Positions 57,101-64,000 of a DNA stretch of 64,000 nt are shown one piece after another. Source of the stretch: Erwinia billingiae Eb661 (lineage in GTDB: Bacteria; Pseudomonadota; Gammaproteobacteria; Enterobacterales; Enterobacteriaceae). Numbering within the stretch: position 1 is the first letter of the stretch; the number at the start of each line of letters is the position of its first letter. The translations under genes and the position numbers were made by a program. The stretch spans positions 1,488,001 to 1,552,000 of the forward strand of contig NC_014306.1 in assembly GCF_000196615.1 (NCBI RefSeq), in the 5' to 3' direction. The notes under the pieces are model-generated. The model ran no database searches. It was not told where the DNA came from and saw only the letters and a list, made by a program, of their open reading frames with translations.

Positions 57101-58108
57101 ATGTTTGTCCCTAAGCCCATTCACCTGCTGGCCGGTTGTCTGCTGCTGCCCGGCCTGGCGCAGGCCGATACCGTCTGGATGAAAAACGGCGATCGTCTGA
57201 GCGGCAAGGTGCGATCACTGAGCGACGGTAAGCTGCTGATCGACACGCCTTATGGCGGCACGGTTTCCCTTAACTGGAGCGCGGTCAGCACGCTGTCCAG
57301 CGACAAGCTGGATGTCAGCACCGGTAAAAATACGCCCCAGATCCAGGCCCGGCTGGAAGCGGCCGATGCCGGCTATATCGTCGTGCGTCGGGGCAATGAC
57401 CAGCAGCGGGTGGCGGTCGACAAGTTCGAACAGTTTATGAAGCCGAAAGAGCCGTCCGATAAGCTGGACTGGCAAGGGAAGGTCGATGCCGGCGTCAGCC
57501 TGAAAAAAGCCTCCACGCACACCCAGGATTACAACCTGGCGTTCAGCAACAAGATCAACGTGGGCAAGTGGCGCAACGACCTCGGCGGCACTTACGATCG
57601 CGAGAAAGAAGACGACAGCCTGAATACCGATAACTACAGTCTGCGATACTCGCTGGACTATATGTTTCGCGACCAGTATTTCTGGCAGGGGCGGGCAACC
57701 TATAAACGTGACTGGGTGGAAGATCTTTCCCGCCAGGCGTTGATTGGCACCGGGCCCGGCTATCAGTTCTGGGATGATGAGCTGGGATCGTTTTCACTGT
57801 CGCTTCTCGGCGGCGCCTTTGGCTATGCCTACAGCGATGGCAGTTCGGACCGTCACTATGGCGCGTCGGTGCATTGGGATTATCAACGCTTCCTGCGCGG
57901 TAAGGAGCTGACCCTGTTCACCGATGGTGAGCTTGGCCACTCGCTGGACGATGACGGGGTGGTCAGTCTGGATGCGGAAGTGGGGCTGCGTTACCAGCTT
58001 AACAACTGGTCGTCGCTGAATATCACTTACCGCCATAATTTGGTCAGCGGTACCCGGGATACCCTTAACGAGCGGGATTTCACCACCGGACTGGGCGTGA
58101 AGTGGTAA
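57101..58108 (+). CDS. DUF481 outer-membrane protein (YdiY-like)
   Basis: The 335-residue protein starts with a signal peptide (IHLLAGCLLLPGLAQAD, cleaved near residue 20). Residues 20-110 hold a small all-beta domain (VWMKNGDRLSGKVRSLSDGK). The rest is a DUF481 beta-barrel with alternating strands and a terminal Trp (GLGVKW), typical of outer-membrane insertion by BAM. E. coli YdiY is acid-inducible with unknown role. A GTG at 57047 in frame is less likely as the start. Confidence 0.85.
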   Translation: MFVPKPIHLLAGCLLLPGLAQADTVWMKNGDRLSGKVRSLSDGKLLIDTPYGGTVSLNWSAVSTLSSDKLDVSTGKNTPQIQARLEAADAGYIVVRRGNDQQRVAVDKFEQFMKPKEPSDKLDWQGKVDAGVSLKKASTHTQDYNLAFSNKINVGKWRNDLGGTYDREKEDDSLNTDNYSLRYSLDYMFRDQYFWQGRATYKRDWVEDLSRQALIGTGPGYQFWDDELGSFSLSLLGGAFGYAYSDGSSDRHYGASVHWDYQRFLRGKELTLFTDGELGHSLDDDGVVSLDAEVGLRYQLNNWSSLNITYRHNLVSGTRDTLNERDFTTGLGVKW

Positions 58109-58110
58109 GC

Positions 58111-58141
58111 AAAAAAAACGGGCCATCAGGCCCGTTTTTTT
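58111..58141. terminator. Bidirectional terminator
   Basis: AAAAACGGGCC-ATCA-GGCCCGTTTTT is flanked by A-runs and T-runs. It lies between the convergent DUF481 and L,D-transpeptidase genes. Confidence 0.94.
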
Positions 58142-58154
58142 ATCACCCAGTCGC

Positions 58155-59456
58155 TTAAGACTGCGTGCTTGCTGCCGGTGCAACCGCAACTGGCGCGGTG
58201 GCTTTAGCCGGTACGGAAGCCGGTTTAGATTCGTAAATCGGACCAGGCTGCTTTGGCACCACAAAGGTGCTGTCGTTTGGCTGTGCAGGGGCTGCTGGCG
58301 CGGCTGGCTGCGCATTCTGCGGCGCCTGCTGTGCCGGATCGCCGTTCTCTGGATTGACGGGAGCAGCCGGAGCAGTGGTGTCCGCTGGGGCTGCAGGCTG
58401 GGCATCGGCCGGCGCAGCATTCGGATCCATCACGTTCGCGCCCTGTGGGGTCACTGGCGTCATTGGCTCTTCATGTGGCAACGCACCTTCCTGCTCCTGC
58501 ACCACCAGTGGCGCTGAAGGCTGGTTATCCGCCGCACCGTTCACTTTGGTTGGCATACCGGTACGGGCTTTCAGCGCGTTTTCCATCGCCGCAGTATCGA
58601 CGCTGGCATCGCTGATCACTTTGTTTACTACTGGAGTGATAGACAACGGCACCGGCTCACGAGAGTTGAACTGCTCTTCGGTCTGAGAAAGTGGGTTATG
58701 CACTTCCACCAGGCGAGAGCCGTCTGGCTCAACGGTCGCTTTGATTGGCTGGTCGATAAACTGAACGCGGGTGCCGACCGGCACGTTGTCGAACAGCCAT
58801 TTGATGTCGTCAGCACGCAGACGCACACAGCCGTGGCTCACACGCAGACCAATACCGAAGTTGGCGTTGGTGCCATGGATGGCATACAGGCGGCCGATAT
58901 ACAGCGCGTACAGGCCCATCGGGTTATCCGGGCCAGCAGGGAAGATGGTTGGCAGAGGGGAGCCCGCAGCCACAGAATCTTCATGCATTTTTTTGGTTGG
59001 CGTCCAGGTTGGACCGTCTTTCTTACGCTGAACGGTGGTGGTCCAGTTGATTGGGGTATCTTTGCCCAACTCGCCCACACCGACCGGCAGGACAACCACG
59101 GTTTTGGTGCCTTTCGGGTAGTAGTACAGACGCATTTCGGCGCTGTTGATCACAATGCCTTCGCGCGGTGCATCTGGCAGGATCAGCTGCTGAGGAATGA
59201 TCAGCTTGGTTCCGGCTTTTGGCAGGTAAACATCAACACCTGGGTTGGCTTCGAGGATATTGCTCAGGCCCATCTGGTACTGTGCAGCAAAAGCTTCCAG
59301 CGGGAGTTTACTGTCCTGAGGCACGGTGATCTGCAGGTTCTCGCCGATCACACGGCTGTTGGCCGCAGGCAGGGAATAAACAACCGCAGAGGCTGACTGG
59401 CTGTATGCCGTAAAGGCCAGCACTAAGGTGGCTAACGCGCGAATGCTTTTTTTCAT
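58155..59456 (-). CDS. L,D-transpeptidase (YkuD) with long Pro/Ala-rich tail
   Basis: The 433-residue exported enzyme has a signal peptide ([16 protein letters not shown]), a LysM-like segment (residues 40-90), and the YkuD domain with IHGTN and the catalytic [11 protein letters not shown]. It resembles E. coli LdtA/B/C (ErfK/YbiS/YcfS group, about 310 residues), which attach Braun lipoprotein to peptidoglycan. The extra length is a C-terminal low-complexity tail from about residue 315, rich in Pro, Ala, Gln and Thr ([10 protein letters not shown]). The tail may span the periplasm. Confidence 0.93.
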   Translation of the reverse strand: MKKSIRALATLVLAFTAYSQSASAVVYSLPAANSRVIGENLQITVPQDSKLPLEAFAAQYQMGLSNILEANPGVDVYLPKAGTKLIIPQQLILPDAPREGIVINSAEMRLYYYPKGTKTVVVLPVGVGELGKDTPINWTTTVQRKKDGPTWTPTKKMHEDSVAAGSPLPTIFPAGPDNPMGLYALYIGRLYAIHGTNANFGIGLRVSHGCVRLRADDIKWLFDNVPVGTRVQFIDQPIKATVEPDGSRLVEVHNPLSQTEEQFNSREPVPLSITPVVNKVISDASVDTAAMENALKARTGMPTKVNGAADNQPSAPLVVQEQEGALPHEEPMTPVTPQGANVMDPNAAPADAQPAAPADTTAPAAPVNPENGDPAQQAPQNAQPAAPAAPAQPNDSTFVVPKQPGPIYESKPASVPAKATAPVAVAPAASTQS

Positions 59457-59640
59457 ATTCTTTAAAATGAAGCGCCTGTAACAGTGGATAAATGAGCCTG
59501 TGGCCGGTCAGGTTCAACCGGCTGCACATTATATGGTCATAACCCATTAGGAAGAAACCAGGATTTGTAACAGTTGAACTAACTTTACGCAAAATGGTCA
59601 GGGAAAACGGCTGACGCCGGGCAAACCGCACGATTTGCCG

Positions 59641-61455
59641 TCACGGTTGCCATAGCGGATCGTCGCCACTCAGTTTTCGGTTGAGGAAAAAGGCGGCACT
59701 GATCAGGGCCAGGTGACTCAAGGCCTGCGGCGTATTGCCCAGTGCGCGTCCCTGATGGTCAAACTCTTCGGCATACAGCCCCAGCGGATTGGCATAGCTC
59801 AACAACTTTTCAAACTCAAAGTGCGCTTCCTGCACCCGACCGGCCCGCGCCAGGCACTCCACGTACCAGAATGAACAGGCGGTAAAGGAACCTTCATCGC
59901 CTTCCAGCCCGTCGGCCGGAGTCTCTTCCAGGTTGTAACGCCGTACCAGCCCGTCGCTGACCAACTTCTCTTTGATGGTATCCAGCGTGGAAATCCAGTC
60001 CGGATCGGTGGCGCCGACAAAGCGCACCAGCGGCATCAGCAGCATCGACGCATCAACAAAGTTACCGTGGCGGGTGGCGACAAAATGGCCGCGTTCTTCA
60101 TTCCAGAAATTGGTCCAGATATCCTCGCGGATCGCATCCCGTGCGCGGCACCAGCGGTCGTAGGGGAAGGAGAGCGAGCGTTTCTCGCCGAGGCGCACCG
60201 CCCGGTCCAGCGCCACCCAGCACATCAGCCGCGAGTGCAGGAAATGCTGCGGCTCGCCGCGCATCTCCCAGATCCCGGCATCAGCCTGCTCCCAGTTTTC
60301 GCTGACGTAATCAATCATCTTGCTGACATGGGTCCAGCCACGATGCGAAATCGCTTCGCCATATTTATTGGCTAAATAGATCGCGTCCATCAGCTCGCCA
60401 TAGATATCCAGCTGGGTCTGCCGCCAGGCATCGTTACCAATTCTGACCGGCGTGGAGTTGGCATACCCCGACAGATTGAGCAGCTCGCTCTCCTGCAGTT
60501 CCGTGCCGCTGTCGAGGCGATACATCACCTGCAGTTTTTCAATATCGTGATGGCTGTTTTCCACGCAGCGCCCAACCCAATGGGTAAAGTGCTTGGCTTC
60601 ATCGATATAACCGAGCCGCATCAGCGCATACATGCTGAACGACGCGTCACGCAGCCAGGAGGCGCGATAATCCCAGTTACGTCCACCGCCTAACTCCTCC
60701 GGCAGACCAAAGGTGGCGGCCGCGGCGATCGAGCCATGCTTGCGGGACGTCAGCAGCTTCAGGGCCAGCGCCGAACGGTTGACCATCTCCTGCCAGCGCC
60801 CTTTATAGGTGCTTTTCGAACTCCAGTGACGCCAGTAGTGCAGGGTCTGCTGGAAGCACTGTTCGCTGCTCTCTTCATCGAGATGCCGGTCGTCGGCGCT
60901 GCCGAGGATAAATTCGCGCGATTCCCCGGCTTGCAGGGTAAAGCGGGACTCCGCCGCCGCGCCATTCAGGCTAAAGGTGACGTTGCCGCAAAGGCGCAGC
61001 GTGGGCTGGCCTTCAGCGCTGAACTCCACGCTGCCGTCTTTCAGGCTGGCGCGGGTGTCAGCGCGGGCATAGTCATGAACCGGCGAGCAGCGCAGGGAAA
61101 GGGTGGCGTGCCCGTGAACCATTTTTATCCGGCGGACAATGCGCGGCTGATCCTCATCCTGATGACAAATTGGCATGTAGTCGGTGATTTCCGCCACGCC
61201 CTGTTTGGCCAGCCAGCGGGTTTGCAGAATGTTGGTATCCGGCAGGTAAAGCTGCTGGCGGCGCACATCCTGCCAGTCAGGTTCGATGCTGAAAACGCCG
61301 GCTTCATCGCCATCCAGCAGGGCGGTAAAGACCGACGGGCTGTCCAGATCCGGCCAGCAAAAATAATCCAGCGTGCCGTCGTTGGCGATTAATGCGCAGG
61401 TGCGTAGATCACCGATCACGCCGTGGTCTTCAATTTTCCGTTTAATGTCACTCAT
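59641..61455 (-). CDS. Glycoside hydrolase family 15 protein (glucoamylase/trehalase-like)
   Basis: The 604-residue protein has an N-terminal beta-sandwich (to about residue 215) and a C-terminal (alpha/alpha)6 barrel. The barrel holds the GH15 block GGGRNWDYRASWLRDASFS and GDEGSFTACSFW. There is no signal peptide, so it acts in the cytoplasm. Bacterial members of this group cleave trehalose or alpha-glucans; the substrate cannot be read here. The start MSDIKRKIEDHGVIGD follows GGAGCAAC. It is divergent from yohF. Confidence 0.9.
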   Translation of the reverse strand: MSDIKRKIEDHGVIGDLRTCALIANDGTLDYFCWPDLDSPSVFTALLDGDEAGVFSIEPDWQDVRRQQLYLPDTNILQTRWLAKQGVAEITDYMPICHQDEDQPRIVRRIKMVHGHATLSLRCSPVHDYARADTRASLKDGSVEFSAEGQPTLRLCGNVTFSLNGAAAESRFTLQAGESREFILGSADDRHLDEESSEQCFQQTLHYWRHWSSKSTYKGRWQEMVNRSALALKLLTSRKHGSIAAAATFGLPEELGGGRNWDYRASWLRDASFSMYALMRLGYIDEAKHFTHWVGRCVENSHHDIEKLQVMYRLDSGTELQESELLNLSGYANSTPVRIGNDAWRQTQLDIYGELMDAIYLANKYGEAISHRGWTHVSKMIDYVSENWEQADAGIWEMRGEPQHFLHSRLMCWVALDRAVRLGEKRSLSFPYDRWCRARDAIREDIWTNFWNEERGHFVATRHGNFVDASMLLMPLVRFVGATDPDWISTLDTIKEKLVSDGLVRRYNLEETPADGLEGDEGSFTACSFWYVECLARAGRVQEAHFEFEKLLSYANPLGLYAEEFDHQGRALGNTPQALSHLALISAAFFLNRKLSGDDPLWQP

Positions 61456-61609
61456 GTTGCTCCCCGGCGTTAAGAACGTCCTTCAGAAGGGTTAACTATA
61501 GTCATGGAACCCGGGCCGTGGCGGCGCGCATCCGCAACCAGATGTAAACCGGGCTGACATTTCGTCTTCTATACTTGCCTGAGGCTTCAACCCGTTACAG
61601 GAGAGAACC

Positions 61610-62392
61610 ATGAGTACACCGCAAAATAAGGTCGCTATTGTCACCGCATCAAGTTCCGGTATTGGCCAGGCCAGCGCCATCATGCTGGCGGAACAAGGCT
61701 TCGATATTGGCATCACCTGGCGTTCTGATGAGAAAGGCGCGCAGGAAACCGCAAAGCAGGTGCGCGAGCGCGGCAAAAAAGCCGAAATTGAACGGCTGGA
61801 TTTGGGCGATCCTGAGGAAGGGGGTAAATCTTTACAGGCGCTGATTGCCCGACTGGGCAGGATTGACGTGCTGGTGAACAATGCCGGTGCCAATTTCAAA
61901 TCTGACTTTCTCGACACCAGCTTTGAAGAGTGGCGGAAAGTCTTTTCCGTCGACGTCGACGGCGCGTTTGTCTGCGGGCAGATTGCCGCACGGCATATGG
62001 TCACCCAGGGCGAAGGCGGGAGGATTATCAACATCACCTCGGTGCATGAACACACGCCGTTGCCCGGTTCCATTTCTTACACCGCTGCCAAGCACGCGCT
62101 GGGCGGGTTAACCAAATCGATGGCGCTCAGCCTGATCAAACACAATATTCTGGTTAACGCGGTAGCACCCGGCGCGATTGCCACCGCCATGAATCAAATG
62201 ACCAATGACGATGCCCGCACCGTATTCATTCCGGAAATCCCGGCAGGCCGTCCGGGTGACACCCGCGAAATTGCCAGTATGGTCGCCTGGCTTTGCTCGC
62301 AATGGTCAAGCTACACCACCGGGCAATCCTTTGTGATTGATGGCGGGTTCACGCTGGCGAACCCGCAATTCTTTATGCAGAAATCAGACTGA
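61610..62392 (+). CDS. yohF: Short-chain dehydrogenase YohF
   Basis: The 260-residue SDR has the NAD(P) loop TASSSGIGQ, NNAGA, catalytic Ser in NITSVHEH, and YTAAK. It matches E. coli YohF in several long blocks (QGFDIGITWRSDE, DVLVNNAGA, TSVHEHTPLP, GGFTLANPQF). Substrate unknown. In E. coli the gene is also next to yohD and yohC. AGGAGAG precedes the ATG. Confidence 0.92.
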   Translation: MSTPQNKVAIVTASSSGIGQASAIMLAEQGFDIGITWRSDEKGAQETAKQVRERGKKAEIERLDLGDPEEGGKSLQALIARLGRIDVLVNNAGANFKSDFLDTSFEEWRKVFSVDVDGAFVCGQIAARHMVTQGEGGRIINITSVHEHTPLPGSISYTAAKHALGGLTKSMALSLIKHNILVNAVAPGAIATAMNQMTNDDARTVFIPEIPAGRPGDTREIASMVAWLCSQWSSYTTGQSFVIDGGFTLANPQFFMQKSD

Positions 62393-62412
62393 ATGCCGGG
62401 CAACCGGCTGCG

Positions 62413-63042
62413 CTAGTGTTGCGGTCGGTTGCTGCTTTCATCCTGAGAACCCTGATCCTCGTCCTCGTCGTCTTTCTCATTGTTTGAGCGCCGCTTCAGA
62501 TAGAGACGCACGCCCCACACCAGCGCCAGGCTCAATACCACCCAGAAAATCTGCTTCAGATGGCGATCGATGGTATGCAGCCATGGCGCAATCACCTGGC
62601 CACCGAGATAGCCGAGAGAAACAAAGATCACCGCCCACAGTACCGCGCCAATCACGTTCAGCAGCAGGAACTTTTGCGGCTTCAGCTTGCTGGCCCCGAT
62701 GATGATCGGGCCGACAATGCGCAGGCCATACATAAAGCGCACGCCAATCACAAACAGCACCGGCCGTTTACGGATCAGCTTGTTGGCTTTATTGATCTGT
62801 TTCTGGTGTTTCTTAAAGCGTTTTAGCAGGCTGTCGCCGTAGTGACGTCCAATAAAGAACAGCGCGGTGTCACCGAGAATGCCACCGGCCATCGCCACCA
62901 GCACCACCCAGCCGTAATGTAATAACCCTTCATGCGCGGCAATACCGCCGAGCAATGTGAAGGTTTCCCCTTCGGCTATACAGCCGATAAACAGCGCCCA
63001 GTAACCGTATTGTGATATCAGACTGTTGACGTCCATATGCAT
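62413..63042 (-). CDS. yohD: DedA-family membrane protein YohD
   Basis: The 209-residue DedA protein has the family block GRFMYGLRI-type (GVRFMYGLRIVGPIIIGAS), the membrane re-entrant helix near residue 45, and a charged C-terminal tail rich in Asp and Glu. DedA proteins support undecaprenyl-phosphate recycling and proton-motive force; YohD itself is unassigned. ATG at 63042 has GGAGG 5 bases upstream, giving MHMDVNSL. It is convergent with yohF. Confidence 0.93.
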   Translation of the reverse strand: MHMDVNSLISQYGYWALFIGCIAEGETFTLLGGIAAHEGLLHYGWVVLVAMAGGILGDTALFFIGRHYGDSLLKRFKKHQKQINKANKLIRKRPVLFVIGVRFMYGLRIVGPIIIGASKLKPQKFLLLNVIGAVLWAVIFVSLGYLGGQVIAPWLHTIDRHLKQIFWVVLSLALVWGVRLYLKRRSNNEKDDEDEDQGSQDESSNRPQH

Positions 63043-63253
63043 GATCTCCTCCGGTCGATGCGCAACAAACCCCTAAGTCTAACTGCTTTGGCTTAAACCG
63101 TGATGAAAGATGTTGCGAAAGCGGTTTATTTTCACTGCAAATTGAAGTGATTAGCACAAAGTTTCCCTGTAGAAAAAACAAACAGTTCACGGCCACTTAT
63201 ACTTGAAGACAATCCGCGCTGATTGCGGCCTTTCCGAGTAGAGGAGTGAAGAT

Positions 63254-63841
63254 ATGAACCATGTATGGGGACTTCTTGCGCATCCCGACCGTGAGATGCG
63301 TGACATCAAACAAGAGAACGAAACCGTCTCTTACCATTACACTCACCACGTCCTGTTACTGGCGCTGATCCCGGTGATCTGCGCGTTTATCGGCACCACT
63401 CAACTTGGCTGGGATCTCGGCGCACGACAGACCATCGCCTTATCGATGGTGACCGCCTTCGGCCTGGCGATCCTGTTTTATGCGGTGATCCTCGGCGGCG
63501 TGGCGGTGATGGGCCGGGTGATTCACTGGATGGCGCGGGATTATCCGCAGCGCCCCAGCCTGCAGCGCTGTACGGTGTTTGCCGGCTATGTGGCCACACC
63601 GCTGTTTATCAGTGGGTTAGTGGCGCTTTATCCGCTGGTCTGGCTGTGCCTGTTTGTCGGTACGCTGGCGCTGGTGTACACCGGGTATCTGCTGTACGTC
63701 GGCATTCCGCTGTTCCTCAATATCGACAAAGAAGAGAGCATGCGTTTTTCCGGATCGACGCTGGCAATCGGGGTGTTGGTTCTTGAGGTTTTACTGGCCC
63801 TGACCGTGGTGCTTTGGGGCTATGGATATCAGCTTTTCTAA
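63254..63841 (+). CDS. yohC: Yip1-domain inner membrane protein YohC
   Basis: The 195-residue protein has five membrane spans and equals E. coli YohC in length. Blocks NHVWGLLAHPDREMRDIKQE, SYHYTHHVLL, VFAGYVATPLFISGLVALYP and STLAIGVLVLEVLLALTVV agree closely with it. It belongs to the Yip1/YIPF superfamily. Function unknown. GAGG precedes the start; it is divergent from yohD. Confidence 0.95.
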   Translation: MNHVWGLLAHPDREMRDIKQENETVSYHYTHHVLLLALIPVICAFIGTTQLGWDLGARQTIALSMVTAFGLAILFYAVILGGVAVMGRVIHWMARDYPQRPSLQRCTVFAGYVATPLFISGLVALYPLVWLCLFVGTLALVYTGYLLYVGIPLFLNIDKEESMRFSGSTLAIGVLVLEVLLALTVVLWGYGYQLF

Positions 63842-63848
63842 CGCTTTT

Positions 63849-63870
63849 CGCCGCCGGGATCCCGGCGGCG
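63849..63870 (+). terminator. GC-rich palindrome after yohC
   Basis: CGCCGCCGGG-AT-CCCGGCGGCG is a perfect 22-base palindrome starting 7 bases after the yohC stop. No T-run follows. It is probably a terminator or an mRNA 3' stabiliser. Confidence 0.55.
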
Positions 63871-64000
63871 TCTCATTCATCATCAGAAACGAATATCCAC
63901 TAGGAAAATACTTAGCGGCCAGCGTATGATGCGCTTGCCAGCCCCCGTGTGGCCTGCTTTTCGCGGCGGCGGCGTGCGGTTTTTCCGCACCTGAATCACT

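Noticed and set aside
1..64000. CRISPR arrays, prophage, insertion sequences or restriction systems
   Set aside because: No regularly spaced direct repeats, transposase, integrase, phage structural genes or restriction-modification genes were seen.

Overview
The window is chromosomal DNA from a gammaproteobacterium of the order Enterobacterales. Gene order follows E. coli closely through tol-pal/cpoB, tRNA-Lys, nadA-pnuC, zitB, ybgS, aroG, gpmA, gal, mod, ybhA, pgl, ybhB, bio, uvrB, ybhK, moa, ybhL to ybhQ and rhlE, then dusC and yohF-yohD-yohC. The departures from E. coli (galE missing from the gal operon, several inserted accessory genes) fit an Erwinia/Pantoea-type genome. That placement is inference; no marker here fixes the genus. 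No prophage, insertion sequence or CRISPR array was seen.

Region by region: 1-1600 holds the 3' end of cpoB, three near-identical tRNA-Lys genes, a decayed fourth tRNA end with a second copy of the same terminator, and three adjacent long inverted repeats. 1600-3750 is an alkylation-repair pair: an Ada-like/AlkA fusion divergent from ogt, with a perfect 19-bp inverted repeat between them. 3800-6630 is the NAD pair nadA-pnuC with a NadR-type operator, then zitB. 6600-10320 is an inserted BvgAS/EvgAS-type two-component system overlapping zitB. 10440-13030 carries ybgS, aroG and gpmA. 13180-16610 is galTKM without galE but with a gal-type control region.

16600-21920 is molybdate biology: modEF, acrZ and modABC with a ModE operator. 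21900-26170 holds ybhA, pgl and a ybhB/DJ-1/NADPH oxidoreductase operon. 26250-31230 is the biotin locus bioA/bioBFCD around a BirA operator. 31260-32910 holds an orphan UrtE-like ATPase with an altered ABC signature and a 0.9-kb non-coding region with DnaA boxes and a LexA box in front of uvrB. 35010-38930 has ybhK and moaABCDE, whose leader carries a ModE site and a probable Moco riboswitch. ModE therefore links two blocks of this window, molybdate uptake and cofactor synthesis.

39000-46630 has a DUF1615 lipoprotein, a chemoreceptor with a sigma-28 promoter, ybhL and ybhP-clsB-ybhN, then ybhQ. 46740-49180 is an accessory four-gene unit: cytochrome b561, a TPR protein, an ECF sigma factor and its membrane anti-sigma factor. 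rhlE follows. Between rhlE and dusC the E. coli-like order jumps to another part of the E. coli map (the yoh region). Within that second block, an MFS transporter, a pit-ppk2 phosphate/polyphosphate pair, a CorA/ZntB-like channel, a DUF481 protein, an L,D-transpeptidase and a GH15 glycosidase sit between dusC and yohF. The least explained elements are the sigma/anti-sigma/cytochrome unit, the rearranged gal operators, the UrtE-like ATPase and the inverted-repeat arrays.
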